The translations under genes and the position numbers were made by a program. A DNA stretch of 64,000 bases from Ureibacillus thermosphaericus. Its GTDB lineage: Bacteria > Bacillota > Bacilli > Bacillales_A > Planococcaceae. Shown piece after piece: positions 38,095 through 46,790 of this stretch (within the stretch, counting starts at the first letter, position 1; each line of letters opens with the position of its first letter). Under the pieces are notes generated by a model that was not told the origin of the DNA, did no database searches, and saw nothing but the letters and a program-made list of their open reading frames with translations. The stretch spans positions 1 to 64,000 of the forward strand of contig NZ_JAAXPW010000003.1 in the NCBI RefSeq assembly GCF_012396605.1. The letters are read 5' to 3'.

Positions 38095-39801
38095 CTAATG
38101 TTTCGTTTTTTCGAACATTTCTTCTTGAACGAGTTCTTGAATGCGTTGAATTGCTCCTTGTTCCGCCAGTTCCACAGCTTCTGCAGCTTCTTCCAAAGCT
38201 TTTACATAGCGGAAATTGTGGAACGATTCTTCCGCTTGAAGCAACAATTCATGGACCCTTGGATTTGAACGATATCGGTTTCCATATTGAATGATACGCT
38301 CTATTAACATCACATTTTCGATCATCTCTTTAGCATGTTTTTGCACATCTTGAATACATTTTTCCGCTTGATCTAAATTGCTATTTACCAAATTCATGTT
38401 CAACGGAACTTCTTGGAGGCTTTGCATTACAATAAATAATTGCTCTTCTGCTTCTTCTAAGCGAGCATCCATTTCTTCTGGTATACCCGGAATGTTTGCT
38501 CTATGTAACATCCGGTCTGTTTCTTGCAGGATTTTCTTTAAAGACTGAAGTTTTGCTCGAGCTTTATTTTCATCAATTCGCAAATTCTTTAACCGGTTTG
38601 AAAACTGATCTTGCACCGCTTGAATTTGCTCAATTTCATTACGAATTTCGATTAATTCTTCTTGCAAACTTGAGTATGCGGATTTTTCTTCTCTTACACG
38701 GGATAGCAATACTTCAAATCTTTTTTGTATCACTTCCAATTGTTTTAATCCGAGTTTTGGAATTTCAGCCTCTTCTTCCGGCAAACGATAGCTATTTTGC
38801 ACATATTCTGCTTCTGTACTTACTTCTTTTGTAGCTTTCAAAACTTCATTTAAAGTTTTGTATGTACTATCGCAATTTTTATCGACATAGTTTTTTGCAT
38901 AAACTTCTTTTTCAAGTAAATCGTAAAAATTGTCGATTTCATCATTGATTTCTTGGATTCTTGTCGACACATAAGAAATATTTAAATTCGCTAATTCCTC
39001 TTCTAATTTCTTTAATTCTTGTTCAATACGGTCAAGGTTCTTTGTTAATTCTAAATGCTGTAAGTAATATGATTGCTCTTCCATTTCTCGATGACCGGTT
39101 CTCAATTCATGGATTGATGCTGGTATTTTAGTTTGAATTTCTGTTAATAATGACGGGATTTCACTAATCAATTCATACATATTTTTCGACTTTTCATTGA
39201 GTAAAAGAACAATTTCTCTAGCATTTAAATAATTTCCCTCTTCTGTCATTTTTTCATATTCATCAAGCTTTTGAGGAAATTCTTCTAGCATTTTTTCCAA
39301 ATTCTCAATCGCAGGACCAAAGGAATATTGATGAGCTAGAAGAGTTTTGCGAGCTGAACGATAAAGTTCCTTCAATTGTTCTATTTCAATGCGATTCTTT
39401 TCTTCACTGCCAATTAATTCTTCTAATTCAGATAAGATCTCATTTTTGATTTGATCACATTTATCAATATAATCTTCTATATCTTTTTCAATCATCGAAG
39501 CTTTTTTAAATTTAAACCGGTCAATATATTCTTCAGCATCGAACAACATGGAATCAATTTTGATGATGTCAACATCTACCACTTCAGTCCATTTATTTCG
39601 CCAACGTTCGAATAATTCTTCCGTCTGACCGTTCATATTTAAATTTTTTACCTTTGTTAATTCTTCAAATATAGGATAATGTTGAATTTGTAATTTCTTT
39701 TTTTCCAGTCGCTCTATTACAGCATTATGTTTTTTCCGGATGATTAGCCCGAACGTTAATAATGCTAATAGTACGATGATGACAATGATGATATACTTCA
39801 T
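38095..39801 (-). CDS. ezrA: Septation ring formation regulator EzrA
   Basis: Membrane-anchored regulator of FtsZ ring assembly, about 568 aa. One N-terminal TM (about 4-20) then spectrin-like coiled coils throughout, with the family patch near the C-terminus: IERIIQYGNRYRS and FHNFRYVKALEEAAEAVE. ATG 39801 follows AGGAGGCTTGCG. Divergent from hisJ. Confidence 0.95.
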   Translation of the reverse strand: MKYIIIVIIVLLALLTFGLIIRKKHNAVIERLEKKKLQIQHYPIFEELTKVKNLNMNGQTEELFERWRNKWTEVVDVDIIKIDSMLFDAEEYIDRFKFKKASMIEKDIEDYIDKCDQIKNEILSELEELIGSEEKNRIEIEQLKELYRSARKTLLAHQYSFGPAIENLEKMLEEFPQKLDEYEKMTEEGNYLNAREIVLLLNEKSKNMYELISEIPSLLTEIQTKIPASIHELRTGHREMEEQSYYLQHLELTKNLDRIEQELKKLEEELANLNISYVSTRIQEINDEIDNFYDLLEKEVYAKNYVDKNCDSTYKTLNEVLKATKEVSTEAEYVQNSYRLPEEEAEIPKLGLKQLEVIQKRFEVLLSRVREEKSAYSSLQEELIEIRNEIEQIQAVQDQFSNRLKNLRIDENKARAKLQSLKKILQETDRMLHRANIPGIPEEMDARLEEAEEQLFIVMQSLQEVPLNMNLVNSNLDQAEKCIQDVQKHAKEMIENVMLIERIIQYGNRYRSNPRVHELLLQAEESFHNFRYVKALEEAAEAVELAEQGAIQRIQELVQEEMFEKTKH

Positions 39802-39935
39802 CGCAAGCCTCCTATTCCACACTCACGCAAATTGGCTATATGTTATATAATATACCATGTTTTTGAACTTTTGTTTTAAAAAATAAAGTATTTCATGAAA
39901 GTAATATAATTCTATTTAAAAGGAGTTGAAAAAAA

Positions 39936-40730
39936 TTGAAAAAAGATGGGCACATTCATACTCCCTTTTGTCCCCATGGAACAGCTGATTCGCTGGAAGG
40001 ATATATAGAAAAAGCAATTCAACATCAATTTACAGATATTACGTTTACTGAACATGCACCTCTACCAGCAAATTTTGTTGATCCCACACCCGAAAAGGAT
40101 AGCGGAATGAAACCGGATTTATTGCCAACTTATATAGAAACATTGCACAAATTAAAACAACAATATGAAAAAGATATCACCATTCATATAGGTTTAGAAG
40201 TGGATTATATTGTTGGTTATGAAAACGAAACGAAAAACTTATTAAATAGTGTTGGTCCTTTTCTTGATGATGCCATCCTGTCCGTTCATTTTTTAAAATG
40301 GAAAGATGAATATGTTTGCATCGATTATTCAGAACAAGAATTTATGAAATTTGTAGAAAAAGTTGGAAGTGTTGAAGCGATTTATGAATTGTATTATGAT
40401 ACTGTTATTCAATCAATTGAAGTGGACCTTGGTGTACATAAACCTCGTCGCATCGGCCATCCTACCCTAGTCCATAAATTCCAACATGCCCATAAAGTTC
40501 ATGTAAATGATGAACAGCGCATTAAAGAAGTATTAAATAAAATGAAGGCATTTGGATACGAACTGGATGTAAATAGCGCAGGGTTAAGCAAAAAATATTG
40601 TTTAGAGCCTTACCCGCCATTCCCAATGATTGAGTATGCTAAATCGATACATCTGCCACTTGTGTTTGGATCTGATGCTCACTCAATCAATGATTTGCAT
40701 CAACATTATGAAAAAATTTTCCACAAATAG
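39936..40730 (+). CDS. hisJ: Histidinol-phosphatase, PHP family
   Basis: Dephosphorylates histidinol phosphate in histidine synthesis. 264 aa; PHP metal motifs visible: GHIHTPFCPHGTAD, ITFTEHAPLP, GLEVDYI, ILSVHFL and FGSDAHSINDL. It stands outside any his operon, as in B. subtilis. TTG 39936 follows AAAGGAGTTG. Eight nt upstream of ytsP, so co-transcribed. Confidence 0.94.
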   Translation: MKKDGHIHTPFCPHGTADSLEGYIEKAIQHQFTDITFTEHAPLPANFVDPTPEKDSGMKPDLLPTYIETLHKLKQQYEKDITIHIGLEVDYIVGYENETKNLLNSVGPFLDDAILSVHFLKWKDEYVCIDYSEQEFMKFVEKVGSVEAIYELYYDTVIQSIEVDLGVHKPRRIGHPTLVHKFQHAHKVHVNDEQRIKEVLNKMKAFGYELDVNSAGLSKKYCLEPYPPFPMIEYAKSIHLPLVFGSDAHSINDLHQHYEKIFHK

Positions 40731-40738
40731 GAGGTACT

Positions 40739-41218
40739 ATGTTTACGAAAACTGAATATAAAGGTAATCTCGAAGAGCAATATGACATGTTATCCAAGCA
40801 ACTCTCCGCTTTACTCGAAGGAGAAGATGATATCGTTGCAAATTTAAGCAACGCTAGTGCATTGTTAAATCAATTTTTAACAGACATCAACTGGGTTGGA
40901 TTTTACTTAATGAAAAATGATGAACTTGTCCTCGGACCATTTCAAGGATTACCTGCTTGTGTACGAATCCCAGTAGGACGTGGCGTATGTGGTACCGCTG
41001 TACAGAAAAGAGAAACGATCGTCGTAGAAGACGTTCACCAATTCCCTGGTCATATTGCATGCGATGCTCGAAGTAATTCAGAAATTGTCATTCCTCTAAT
41101 AAAAAACGATGAAATCATCGGCGTCCTTGATATTGATAGTCCACTGAAAAATCGCTTTACAAACGATGACAAGCTGGGATTAGAAAAATTTGTCCAAACA
41201 TTAATCCAATATTTATAA
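40739..41218 (+). CDS. ytsP: Free methionine-(R)-sulfoxide reductase (GAF domain)
   Basis: A 159-aa single GAF domain. Cysteines 74, 84 and 108 (LPACVRIPVG, RGVCGTAV, HIACDARS) have the spacing of the three catalytic cysteines of fRMsr enzymes, and NWVGFYL and IVIPLI flank them. It should reduce free Met-R-sulfoxide. ATG 40739 follows AGGAGGTACT. Confidence 0.92.
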   Translation: MFTKTEYKGNLEEQYDMLSKQLSALLEGEDDIVANLSNASALLNQFLTDINWVGFYLMKNDELVLGPFQGLPACVRIPVGRGVCGTAVQKRETIVVEDVHQFPGHIACDARSNSEIVIPLIKNDEIIGVLDIDSPLKNRFTNDDKLGLEKFVQTLIQYL

Positions 41219-41220
41219 AA

Positions 41221-41261
41221 AAATTACTACGTTTTCGTAACTTTTACGAACGTAGTAATTT
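41221..41261. terminator. Bidirectional terminator, ytsP / dgcP
   Basis: AAATTACTACG with CGTAGTAATTT, plus an inner TTCGTAA / TTACGAA stem, and A/T runs on both sides. Confidence 0.85.
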
Positions 41262-41262
41262 T

Positions 41263-43113
41263 TTATGGCCTCAAAGCCCTTACATCCTCATAAATACAAA
41301 CCTTATTTTTTCCGCTATTTTTTGCAACATATAAAGCTTTATCTGCCTGTAAAAATAATTGCTGATATTCAGGTCGATTTTGTTTATGCCAAGTTATTAA
41401 TCCCGCTGAAACGGTCACTTTAGGAACAGTTATTTTTGGAATTTGCGACACGATTTTTTTAGATAGATGATATGCTTCCGATTTAGATATATTTGGCACA
41501 TAAATGCTTAATTCTTCACCGCCCCATCGAGCACAAATTCCTTTTTTTCCAACTTCCTCAATTAACTTTTCTCCAATTTGAATTAATACTTGATCGCCAA
41601 CTTGATGACCGAATGAGTCATTAATTTGTTTAAAGTCATCAATATCAAGCAATAAAAACATACCGCTTTCATCGTTTGTTAATGATTGATTCACAAATTT
41701 ATCAAGATAACTTCTAGCATAAAGCTTCGTTAAATGATCATGATCGACCATTTCTTGCAATTTATGTCTCAGAATATTATTCGATATCGCTAAAGATGAG
41801 TGATGGATCAGCGATTGCATTAATTTAAAGCTATCAAAAGAGAAAAAGTAAGCGTCTTCATGTAAAACAATGCTAAAGCCGATAATTTTTTGTCCAGCAA
41901 TCATCGGTATGGCCATCATCGACTTGAATTTCACATCGCTTGAAATGAGTCGGCTAAAATCTGCGATGAATAAAGAGTCCTTCGATTTTTCAAAATGCTT
42001 TGCGACAAAATCAATGTAAAAAATGCCCTCAACCGATTTAAATAAACTGGTAGAAGCATTTGCTAATTGAAAACATTCCTTCTCCGCAAACACAAAACAT
42101 AACTCGTTAGGTTGGAAAGATTTCATTAACTGCTTCTTTAAAAACGTAAGCATTTCAACTATATCTAGCTCTGAATTCAATCGATGACTGGTTTCATTAA
42201 TTAGTTGCAAATCACCGATTAAACGATGAGATTGATGATATAATTTTGCGTTTTCTAATGCATTGCCCGCCGTATGTGTAAGCATTGCAATGTATTCCTT
42301 TTCCTTTTGTGAGAATACATATTGGATTGGTGCTTTCACTTGAAAAATACCGTAAATTGCTTGTCTCCCTTTTATCGGTGCGTTTAAAATACAACTGTTT
42401 AATTCCTCTGATTTTTCAATCGTAATTTTCCCCGATACAAATGCTTCAACTGTTGCAGCGCGCTCTTTTAAATAGTCAAACTGTTTAATTTTAAGGGAAG
42501 TCTTCTGTTCTTGATCATTCGACAATATTAATTCTACTTCAAATTCTGAATAGTTTTCTTGGATTGTGGTAATCACGTTTTCTAATATGATGTCGATATC
42601 CATCGTAGAGTGAAATAAATCCGTCATACTATATAATTTTTTAAATTTCTTTTCGTTCGTGCGTACTTCTAAATTATGAATGAATGCTCGAAGAAATTTT
42701 GAGATGTTATCGACGAATTCACAAAAAACTTCTGATTCAGAAAACTTTTTCCAAGTAGGACTCGATTGACATAATAATAATCCGAATACTCTTTCTCCTT
42801 CTCTGAGTAACACCATATCAGTGAAATCACGATAGTCAAAAAGCTCCTTTAAAGATTGTGGTATGGAAGCCCTAGCTTCGACCATTTGCGGTATCTCTCT
42901 CTGTTCTAATATGGAAATTGCGCTTTTATACTGCTTTAACGTATCATTTTCAACGAAGAGAATATCGCATTTCTTTATATTAAAATGTTGTACCAAACAC
43001 TTTTTAAGCATATTGATAAATTCTTTCAAATCACGCTCATCCTCGATGGAGCTAAATGAAAGGTTCAATAATTCCGACTTAAATTCCATTAATTTCAGCC
43101 GATCTTCTGACAT
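41263..43113 (-). CDS. dgcP: GAF-GGDEF diguanylate cyclase (DgcP/YtrP-like)
   Basis: A 616-aa cytosolic protein. Two or three GAF-like regions (about 1-150, 160-285, 305-440), then a GGDEF domain (445-612): DHDLTKLYARSYLD, DIDDFKQINDSFGHQVGD, and RWGGEELSIYVP as the signature at about 550. The variant GGEEL retains the catalytic acidic pair, so activity in making c-di-GMP is plausible. No EAL domain. Same place as B. subtilis ytrP (dgcP), which is active. ATG 43113 follows AAAGGTGATTTC. Confidence 0.9.
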   Translation of the reverse strand: MSEDRLKLMEFKSELLNLSFSSIEDERDLKEFINMLKKCLVQHFNIKKCDILFVENDTLKQYKSAISILEQREIPQMVEARASIPQSLKELFDYRDFTDMVLLREGERVFGLLLCQSSPTWKKFSESEVFCEFVDNISKFLRAFIHNLEVRTNEKKFKKLYSMTDLFHSTMDIDIILENVITTIQENYSEFEVELILSNDQEQKTSLKIKQFDYLKERAATVEAFVSGKITIEKSEELNSCILNAPIKGRQAIYGIFQVKAPIQYVFSQKEKEYIAMLTHTAGNALENAKLYHQSHRLIGDLQLINETSHRLNSELDIVEMLTFLKKQLMKSFQPNELCFVFAEKECFQLANASTSLFKSVEGIFYIDFVAKHFEKSKDSLFIADFSRLISSDVKFKSMMAIPMIAGQKIIGFSIVLHEDAYFFSFDSFKLMQSLIHHSSLAISNNILRHKLQEMVDHDHLTKLYARSYLDKFVNQSLTNDESGMFLLLDIDDFKQINDSFGHQVGDQVLIQIGEKLIEEVGKKGICARWGGEELSIYVPNISKSEAYHLSKKIVSQIPKITVPKVTVSAGLITWHKQNRPEYQQLFLQADKALYVAKNSGKNKVCIYEDVRALRP

Positions 43114-43308
43114 GAAATCACCTTTTCTTGACTAACAAGATAACAACATACTATTAATTATACCATTTTTTAAAACTAATTTCCTACTTATATTTTAGCT
43201 TTAAAGACATATTGTAAAATAAAATTTTCTCTTTTCTGTATCATTGATTAATGTTATGAAAAAAACAGTTGAAATATCTCTAAACATTATCAATTCAATT
43301 ATTTTCCC

Positions 43309-43337
43309 TTGACTGAAGTTCTAAAAAATTATAAAAT
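43309..43337 (+). promoter_or_regulatory. rpsD promoter
   Basis: TTGACT (43309-43314), a 17-nt spacer and TAAAAT (43332-43337). The transcript would carry a leader of about 190 nt. The stretch 43114-43300 is AT-rich and shows nothing else. Confidence 0.7.
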
Positions 43338-43379
43338 TACCTTCGTGTAAAATAAATGCAGCAGTTGTATAAACTTGTG

Positions 43380-43530
43380 AATGTATTTTATTCCTCTAAT
43401 AGTCACTGATTATTAGAAGGTGTATTGAGTAACCCTAACGGCTGCTAGGGCGAAAATACATGAAAATAAAATACACATAAGTTCGGATACAACTGGTTTT
43501 GTTTTACAACAAAAAAACCAAAAGGAGGAG
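43380..43530 (+). ncRNA. Ribosomal protein S4 (rpsD) autoregulatory leader
   Basis: Structured 5' leader. The outer stem is TGTATTTTATT (43382-43392) with AATAAAATACA (43465-43475), 11 perfect pairs. It encloses CTAATA (43396-43401)/TATTAG (43411-43416) and CCCTA (43433-43437)/TAGGG (43446-43450). A fourth hairpin around 43495-43519 ends just before AAAGGAGG. Bacillus S4 represses its own mRNA through such a pseudoknotted leader; the match is to position and layout, not a computed model. Confidence 0.65.
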
Positions 43531-43535
43531 ACAAG

Positions 43536-44138
43536 ATGTCTCGTTATACAGGACCATCATGGAAAATCTCTCGTCGCCTTGGTATTTCACTAAGCGGCAC
43601 TGGTAAGGAATTAGAAAGACGTCCTTACGCACCAGGTCAACACGGACCTACTCAACGTAAAAAATTAACAGAATATGGTTTACAGCTTCAAGAAAAACAA
43701 AAACTTCGTCATATGTATGGTATGAACGAACGTCAATTCAAAAACCTATTCGTTAAAGCGGGTAAAATGAAAGGTGTTCATGGTGAAAACTTCATGATCC
43801 TTCTTGAATCTCGCTTAGATAACTTAGTATATCGTTTAGGTCTTGCTCGCACTCGTCGTGCAGCTCGTCAATTAGTAAACCATGGCCACGTTACTGTTGA
43901 TGGACAACGTGTTGATATTCCTTCATACAGCGTAAAACCTGGTCAAGTAATTTCTTTACGTGAAAAATCTAAAAACTTACAAGTTGTAAACGAAGCAATT
44001 GAAGCAAACAACTTTGTTCCAGAATACTTAACTTTCGATGCAGAGAAAAAAGAAGGTACTTACGTTCGTTATCCTGAACGTTCTGAATTACCATCTGAAA
44101 TTAACGAATCTCTAATCGTTGAGTTCTATTCTCGCTGA
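43536..44138 (+). CDS. rpsD: 30S ribosomal protein S4
   Basis: Primary 16S rRNA binder in small-subunit assembly, 200 aa. [20 protein letters not shown] start and RPYAPGQHG follow; there is no N-terminal zinc-cysteine cluster, the usual Bacillus C-minus form. S4 RNA-binding domain about 90-150 ([20 protein letters not shown]). ATG 43536 follows AAAGGAGGAGACAAG. Confidence 0.98.
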   Translation: MSRYTGPSWKISRRLGISLSGTGKELERRPYAPGQHGPTQRKKLTEYGLQLQEKQKLRHMYGMNERQFKNLFVKAGKMKGVHGENFMILLESRLDNLVYRLGLARTRRAARQLVNHGHVTVDGQRVDIPSYSVKPGQVISLREKSKNLQVVNEAIEANNFVPEYLTFDAEKKEGTYVRYPERSELPSEINESLIVEFYSR

Positions 44139-44155
44139 TTTATTGCTTTATTACA

Positions 44156-44197
44156 AAAAGCCCTGGAAACTTTGTTATCAAGTTTCCAGGGCTTTTT
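44156..44197. terminator. Bidirectional terminator, rpsD / GT2 operon
   Basis: AAAAGCCCTGGAAACTT pairs with AAGTTTCCAGGGCTTTT (to 44197), with 7-nt loop. T-runs occur on both strands, so it can end rpsD and the converging glycosyltransferase operon. Confidence 0.9.
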
Positions 44198-44262
44198 TTA
44201 AGCATATGGAAAACTTTATTTCAATTAATAGTGAAACAAACAAATCTGTTAATATCAAGGCA

Positions 44263-45681
44263 TTAAGTATATTCAATCGTTTTGCTATTATGTTTCTTGC
44301 GGGTAATTTTCCCCCATTGGCAACGTTTTTTTCTATATCCTATAAACGCCGAAACTCTAATCAGCGATAAAAAATAACGGAATATAGCAATTTCAATCAT
44401 GACCATTAGTAATGCAATCATCACATCTGACCCATGCAGTTTTAATCCTTGAGTATATACTCGCTGGAAAAATGCTGTAAGAGACAATAAGATTCCATAA
44501 CATGTATAAATTAAAAATAAATTAATCATAAATGGAACATTCAATAAATCGAATGATAGAGCAAGTAATATTGTAGCTAAACCAAATACCTCAATAAATG
44601 GTCCTAATAATTCAAAAAGCCAATAGTATAAGTAAGAAAAGAAACTAACTGCTTTGTGGGGAAAACGAGTAAACATGATTGGATAGCTTAAAAGCGATTG
44701 AAACAATCCAATATGCCAACGCCTTCTTTGTTTTATCACATCTCGAATATTTTCAGGCATTTGGCTCCAGCAAATTGCTTCCGGACAATATGCAACTCTA
44801 TAATTTCGTTGATTATTTAGCATAAACGTATGCAAACGCATTACTAATTCCATATCTTCCCCAATAATATTTGTATGATAGCCTCCTGCAGCGATGACGA
44901 CATCCTTCTTAAATAAACCAAATGCTCCTGAAATGATTAGATTTCCACTAAATTGATCGAGGAAAATGCGAGAGGCTAAAAATGAGCGATCATATTCCAT
45001 CACTTGCATTCCTACTACTAGATTCCGAGGAATTCTATAATCCATCACTTCACCGTTAACCATTTCTACACATTGGGCAACCCGAACCATTCCACCAACA
45101 GCAATTACTCGTTCATCAGCTAACACTGGTTGAATAATTTTTTCTAATGAGTTTCGTTGGAGCAAAGAATCCGCGTCAATTGTGACAAAATACGGATAGC
45201 TTGAAGCATTTATGCCAAGATTTAACGCATCTCCTTTACCACCGTTCTCTTTTTGAATCAGTGTAATCTTGATGTTTTTAATGGTAGTTTCATAAATGAC
45301 TAAAGCATCCTTACACATGATTTTTCGATGAATAGGTCTATTTATTTGAACAAAAGGAAAAGCTTCTAACAACTTTTCAACCGTCTTATCTGTTGAACCA
45401 TCATCAATAATGATAATTTCAAATAACTTATAGTCTAAGTTGAGCAGATTTTTTACACTATCAACAATCGTTACTTCTTCATTATAAGCTGCCATTATAA
45501 TTGATATAGGCATGTAATACTCATGCTTTATTTCGTTTTTTAGCTTTAACATTCTATTTTTTTCATAAAGACGCACTGCTCCAATTAAAACATATAAAAA
45601 TAAAAAAGTCGTATATAACAACATATAACTAATAAATATCAGGGCTACAACGTCCATAAAACGTTCAATGAATAAATTCAC
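44263..45681 (-). CDS. Processive family 2 glycosyltransferase
   Basis: A 472-aa membrane GT2 of the hyaluronan/cellulose/poly-GlcNAc synthase type. One TM near the N-terminus (about 12-36), a cytoplasmic GT-A domain with D93-D94 (DDGS), D169-A-D171, E275-D276 in GEDMEL, and Q318-RRRW322, the Q-x-x-R-W signature of processive enzymes. Four or more TM segments follow (345-445), then a basic tail. It should polymerise a sugar nucleotide and move the chain across the membrane. GTG 45681 overlaps the stop of the HEAT gene (GTGA). Last of the six-gene operon. The product is unknown. Confidence 0.9.
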   Translation of the reverse strand: MNLFIERFMDVVALIFISYMLLYTTFLFLYVLIGAVRLYEKNRMLKLKNEIKHEYYMPISIIMAAYNEEVTIVDSVKNLLNLDYKLFEIIIIDDGSTDKTVEKLLEAFPFVQINRPIHRKIMCKDALVIYETTIKNIKITLIQKENGGKGDALNLGINASSYPYFVTIDADSLLQRNSLEKIIQPVLADERVIAVGGMVRVAQCVEMVNGEVMDYRIPRNLVVGMQVMEYDRSFLASRIFLDQFSGNLIISGAFGLFKKDVVIAAGGYHTNIIGEDMELVMRLHTFMLNNQRNYRVAYCPEAICWSQMPENIRDVIKQRRRWHIGLFQSLLSYPIMFTRFPHKAVSFFSYLYYWLFELLGPFIEVFGLATILLALSFDLLNVPFMINLFLIYTCYGILLSLTAFFQRVYTQGLKLHGSDVMIALLMVMIEIAIFRYFLSLIRVSAFIGYRKKRCQWGKITRKKHNSKTIEYT

Positions 45682-46790
45682 TTAAAAATCCGCCCTTCTA
45701 ACTGTAGATGGTACCGAAGCATTTCTTTAGCATAGCGATCATGGCCATGCAAAACATCTAACAACTCACTCTCTGATACACCCATTTCTAATAAAGATTG
45801 GCTGGCATTGCGTCGCACATAAAAGTTGGAATCAGTAAGTGCTCTTTTTAATGTAGAAATTACCCGTTCAGAATGATACTTACTTAAAGCATTGACAGCT
45901 ACAATTCGAATTTCATCTTGCTTGTCATTCGCTAAATCAAGAAGTAGAGATTCCGCTTTTTCGTAATAATGTCTTCTAAAATATCGGATCAATCGAATTT
46001 TTTCTTCAAGATCTAATTGATTCTCTTGTAATAATTGATAAAATACTTCCTTATAACGGTCGCTTTTATATGTGATATAGCCTATTAATCCTAACACAAT
46101 CGGTTGATGAAAAGTATCCCGTTTCTCCCACAATTCATCAATCAATGAGTCGTAATCGTACGGATAGTTGAGCAGTCCGTCCTGAATAAGTTTTGGATGA
46201 TGAAACAATTGATTGTCTGTTAAATAGCGAAATACACTAATAATCCATTTTGAATCTGGTTGTTGATAAGTCGCCAAAAGAATATTCTCTCGCAAATAAA
46301 TTGTTGCATTTTCTAAATAAGCAACTAGCGTTTTATAAATAAATGGGTGATGCCATTTTCCTTTAGCAGCATACGTAGCAATAAACTTAGCTAAATACGC
46401 TTGCTCCATTTGATCTTTCTGCTGATATTCAATTACTAGAGATTTTATTACGGGTTCCAATTGGGATAAATAAATAGGTAATTGCTCATTTTCTTCAAAA
46501 TGGGCTAAAGCTTTTTCAAAGGAAATTAATTTATTTAGATTTACTAACTGATTTTTCAATACTTCTATATGTTGTCGATCAAAATATTGTTCTTCCAATA
46601 ATAGATTTTGTTTTTCAGAAATCATTATGATAAATTGTTGTTTCAGCTTATTTTGCCGCCGCATGTCGTATTTTTGATATAATATAAAACCAATCGTAAA
46701 GAAGAGGATTGAAAAACAAATGGCAAAGTAAAAATAAACGACAGCAAAAAACAGATTAATCCTCTCCTTTCCAATAGTTTTGTACAGCAT
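45678..46790 (-). CDS. Membrane-anchored HEAT-repeat protein
   Basis: Up to 370 aa. A single N-terminal TM (about 13-36) then helical repeats; KQDEIRIVAVNALSKY and DSNFYVRRNASQSLLEMGV near the C-terminus are clear HEAT units. It is likely a scaffold for the downstream glycosyltransferase. The start is uncertain: ATG 46790 has no Shine-Dalgarno and overlaps the preceding gene by 35 nt. AAAGGAGAGG lies just before codon 13, a CTG (46754), still ahead of the TM helix. Genes of this pair overlap (GTGA) with the glycosyltransferase. Confidence 0.8.
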   Translation of the reverse strand: MLYKTIGKERINLFFAVVYFYFAICFSILFFTIGFILYQKYDMRRQNKLKQQFIIMISEKQNLLLEEQYFDRQHIEVLKNQLVNLNKLISFEKALAHFEENEQLPIYLSQLEPVIKSLVIEYQQKDQMEQAYLAKFIATYAAKGKWHHPFIYKTLVAYLENATIYLRENILLATYQQPDSKWIISVFRYLTDNQLFHHPKLIQDGLLNYPYDYDSLIDELWEKRDTFHQPIVLGLIGYITYKSDRYKEVFYQLLQENQLDLEEKIRLIRYFRRHYYEKAESLLLDLANDKQDEIRIVAVNALSKYHSERVISTLKRALTDSNFYVRRNASQSLLEMGVSESELLDVLHGHDRYAKEMLRYHLQLEGRIFK

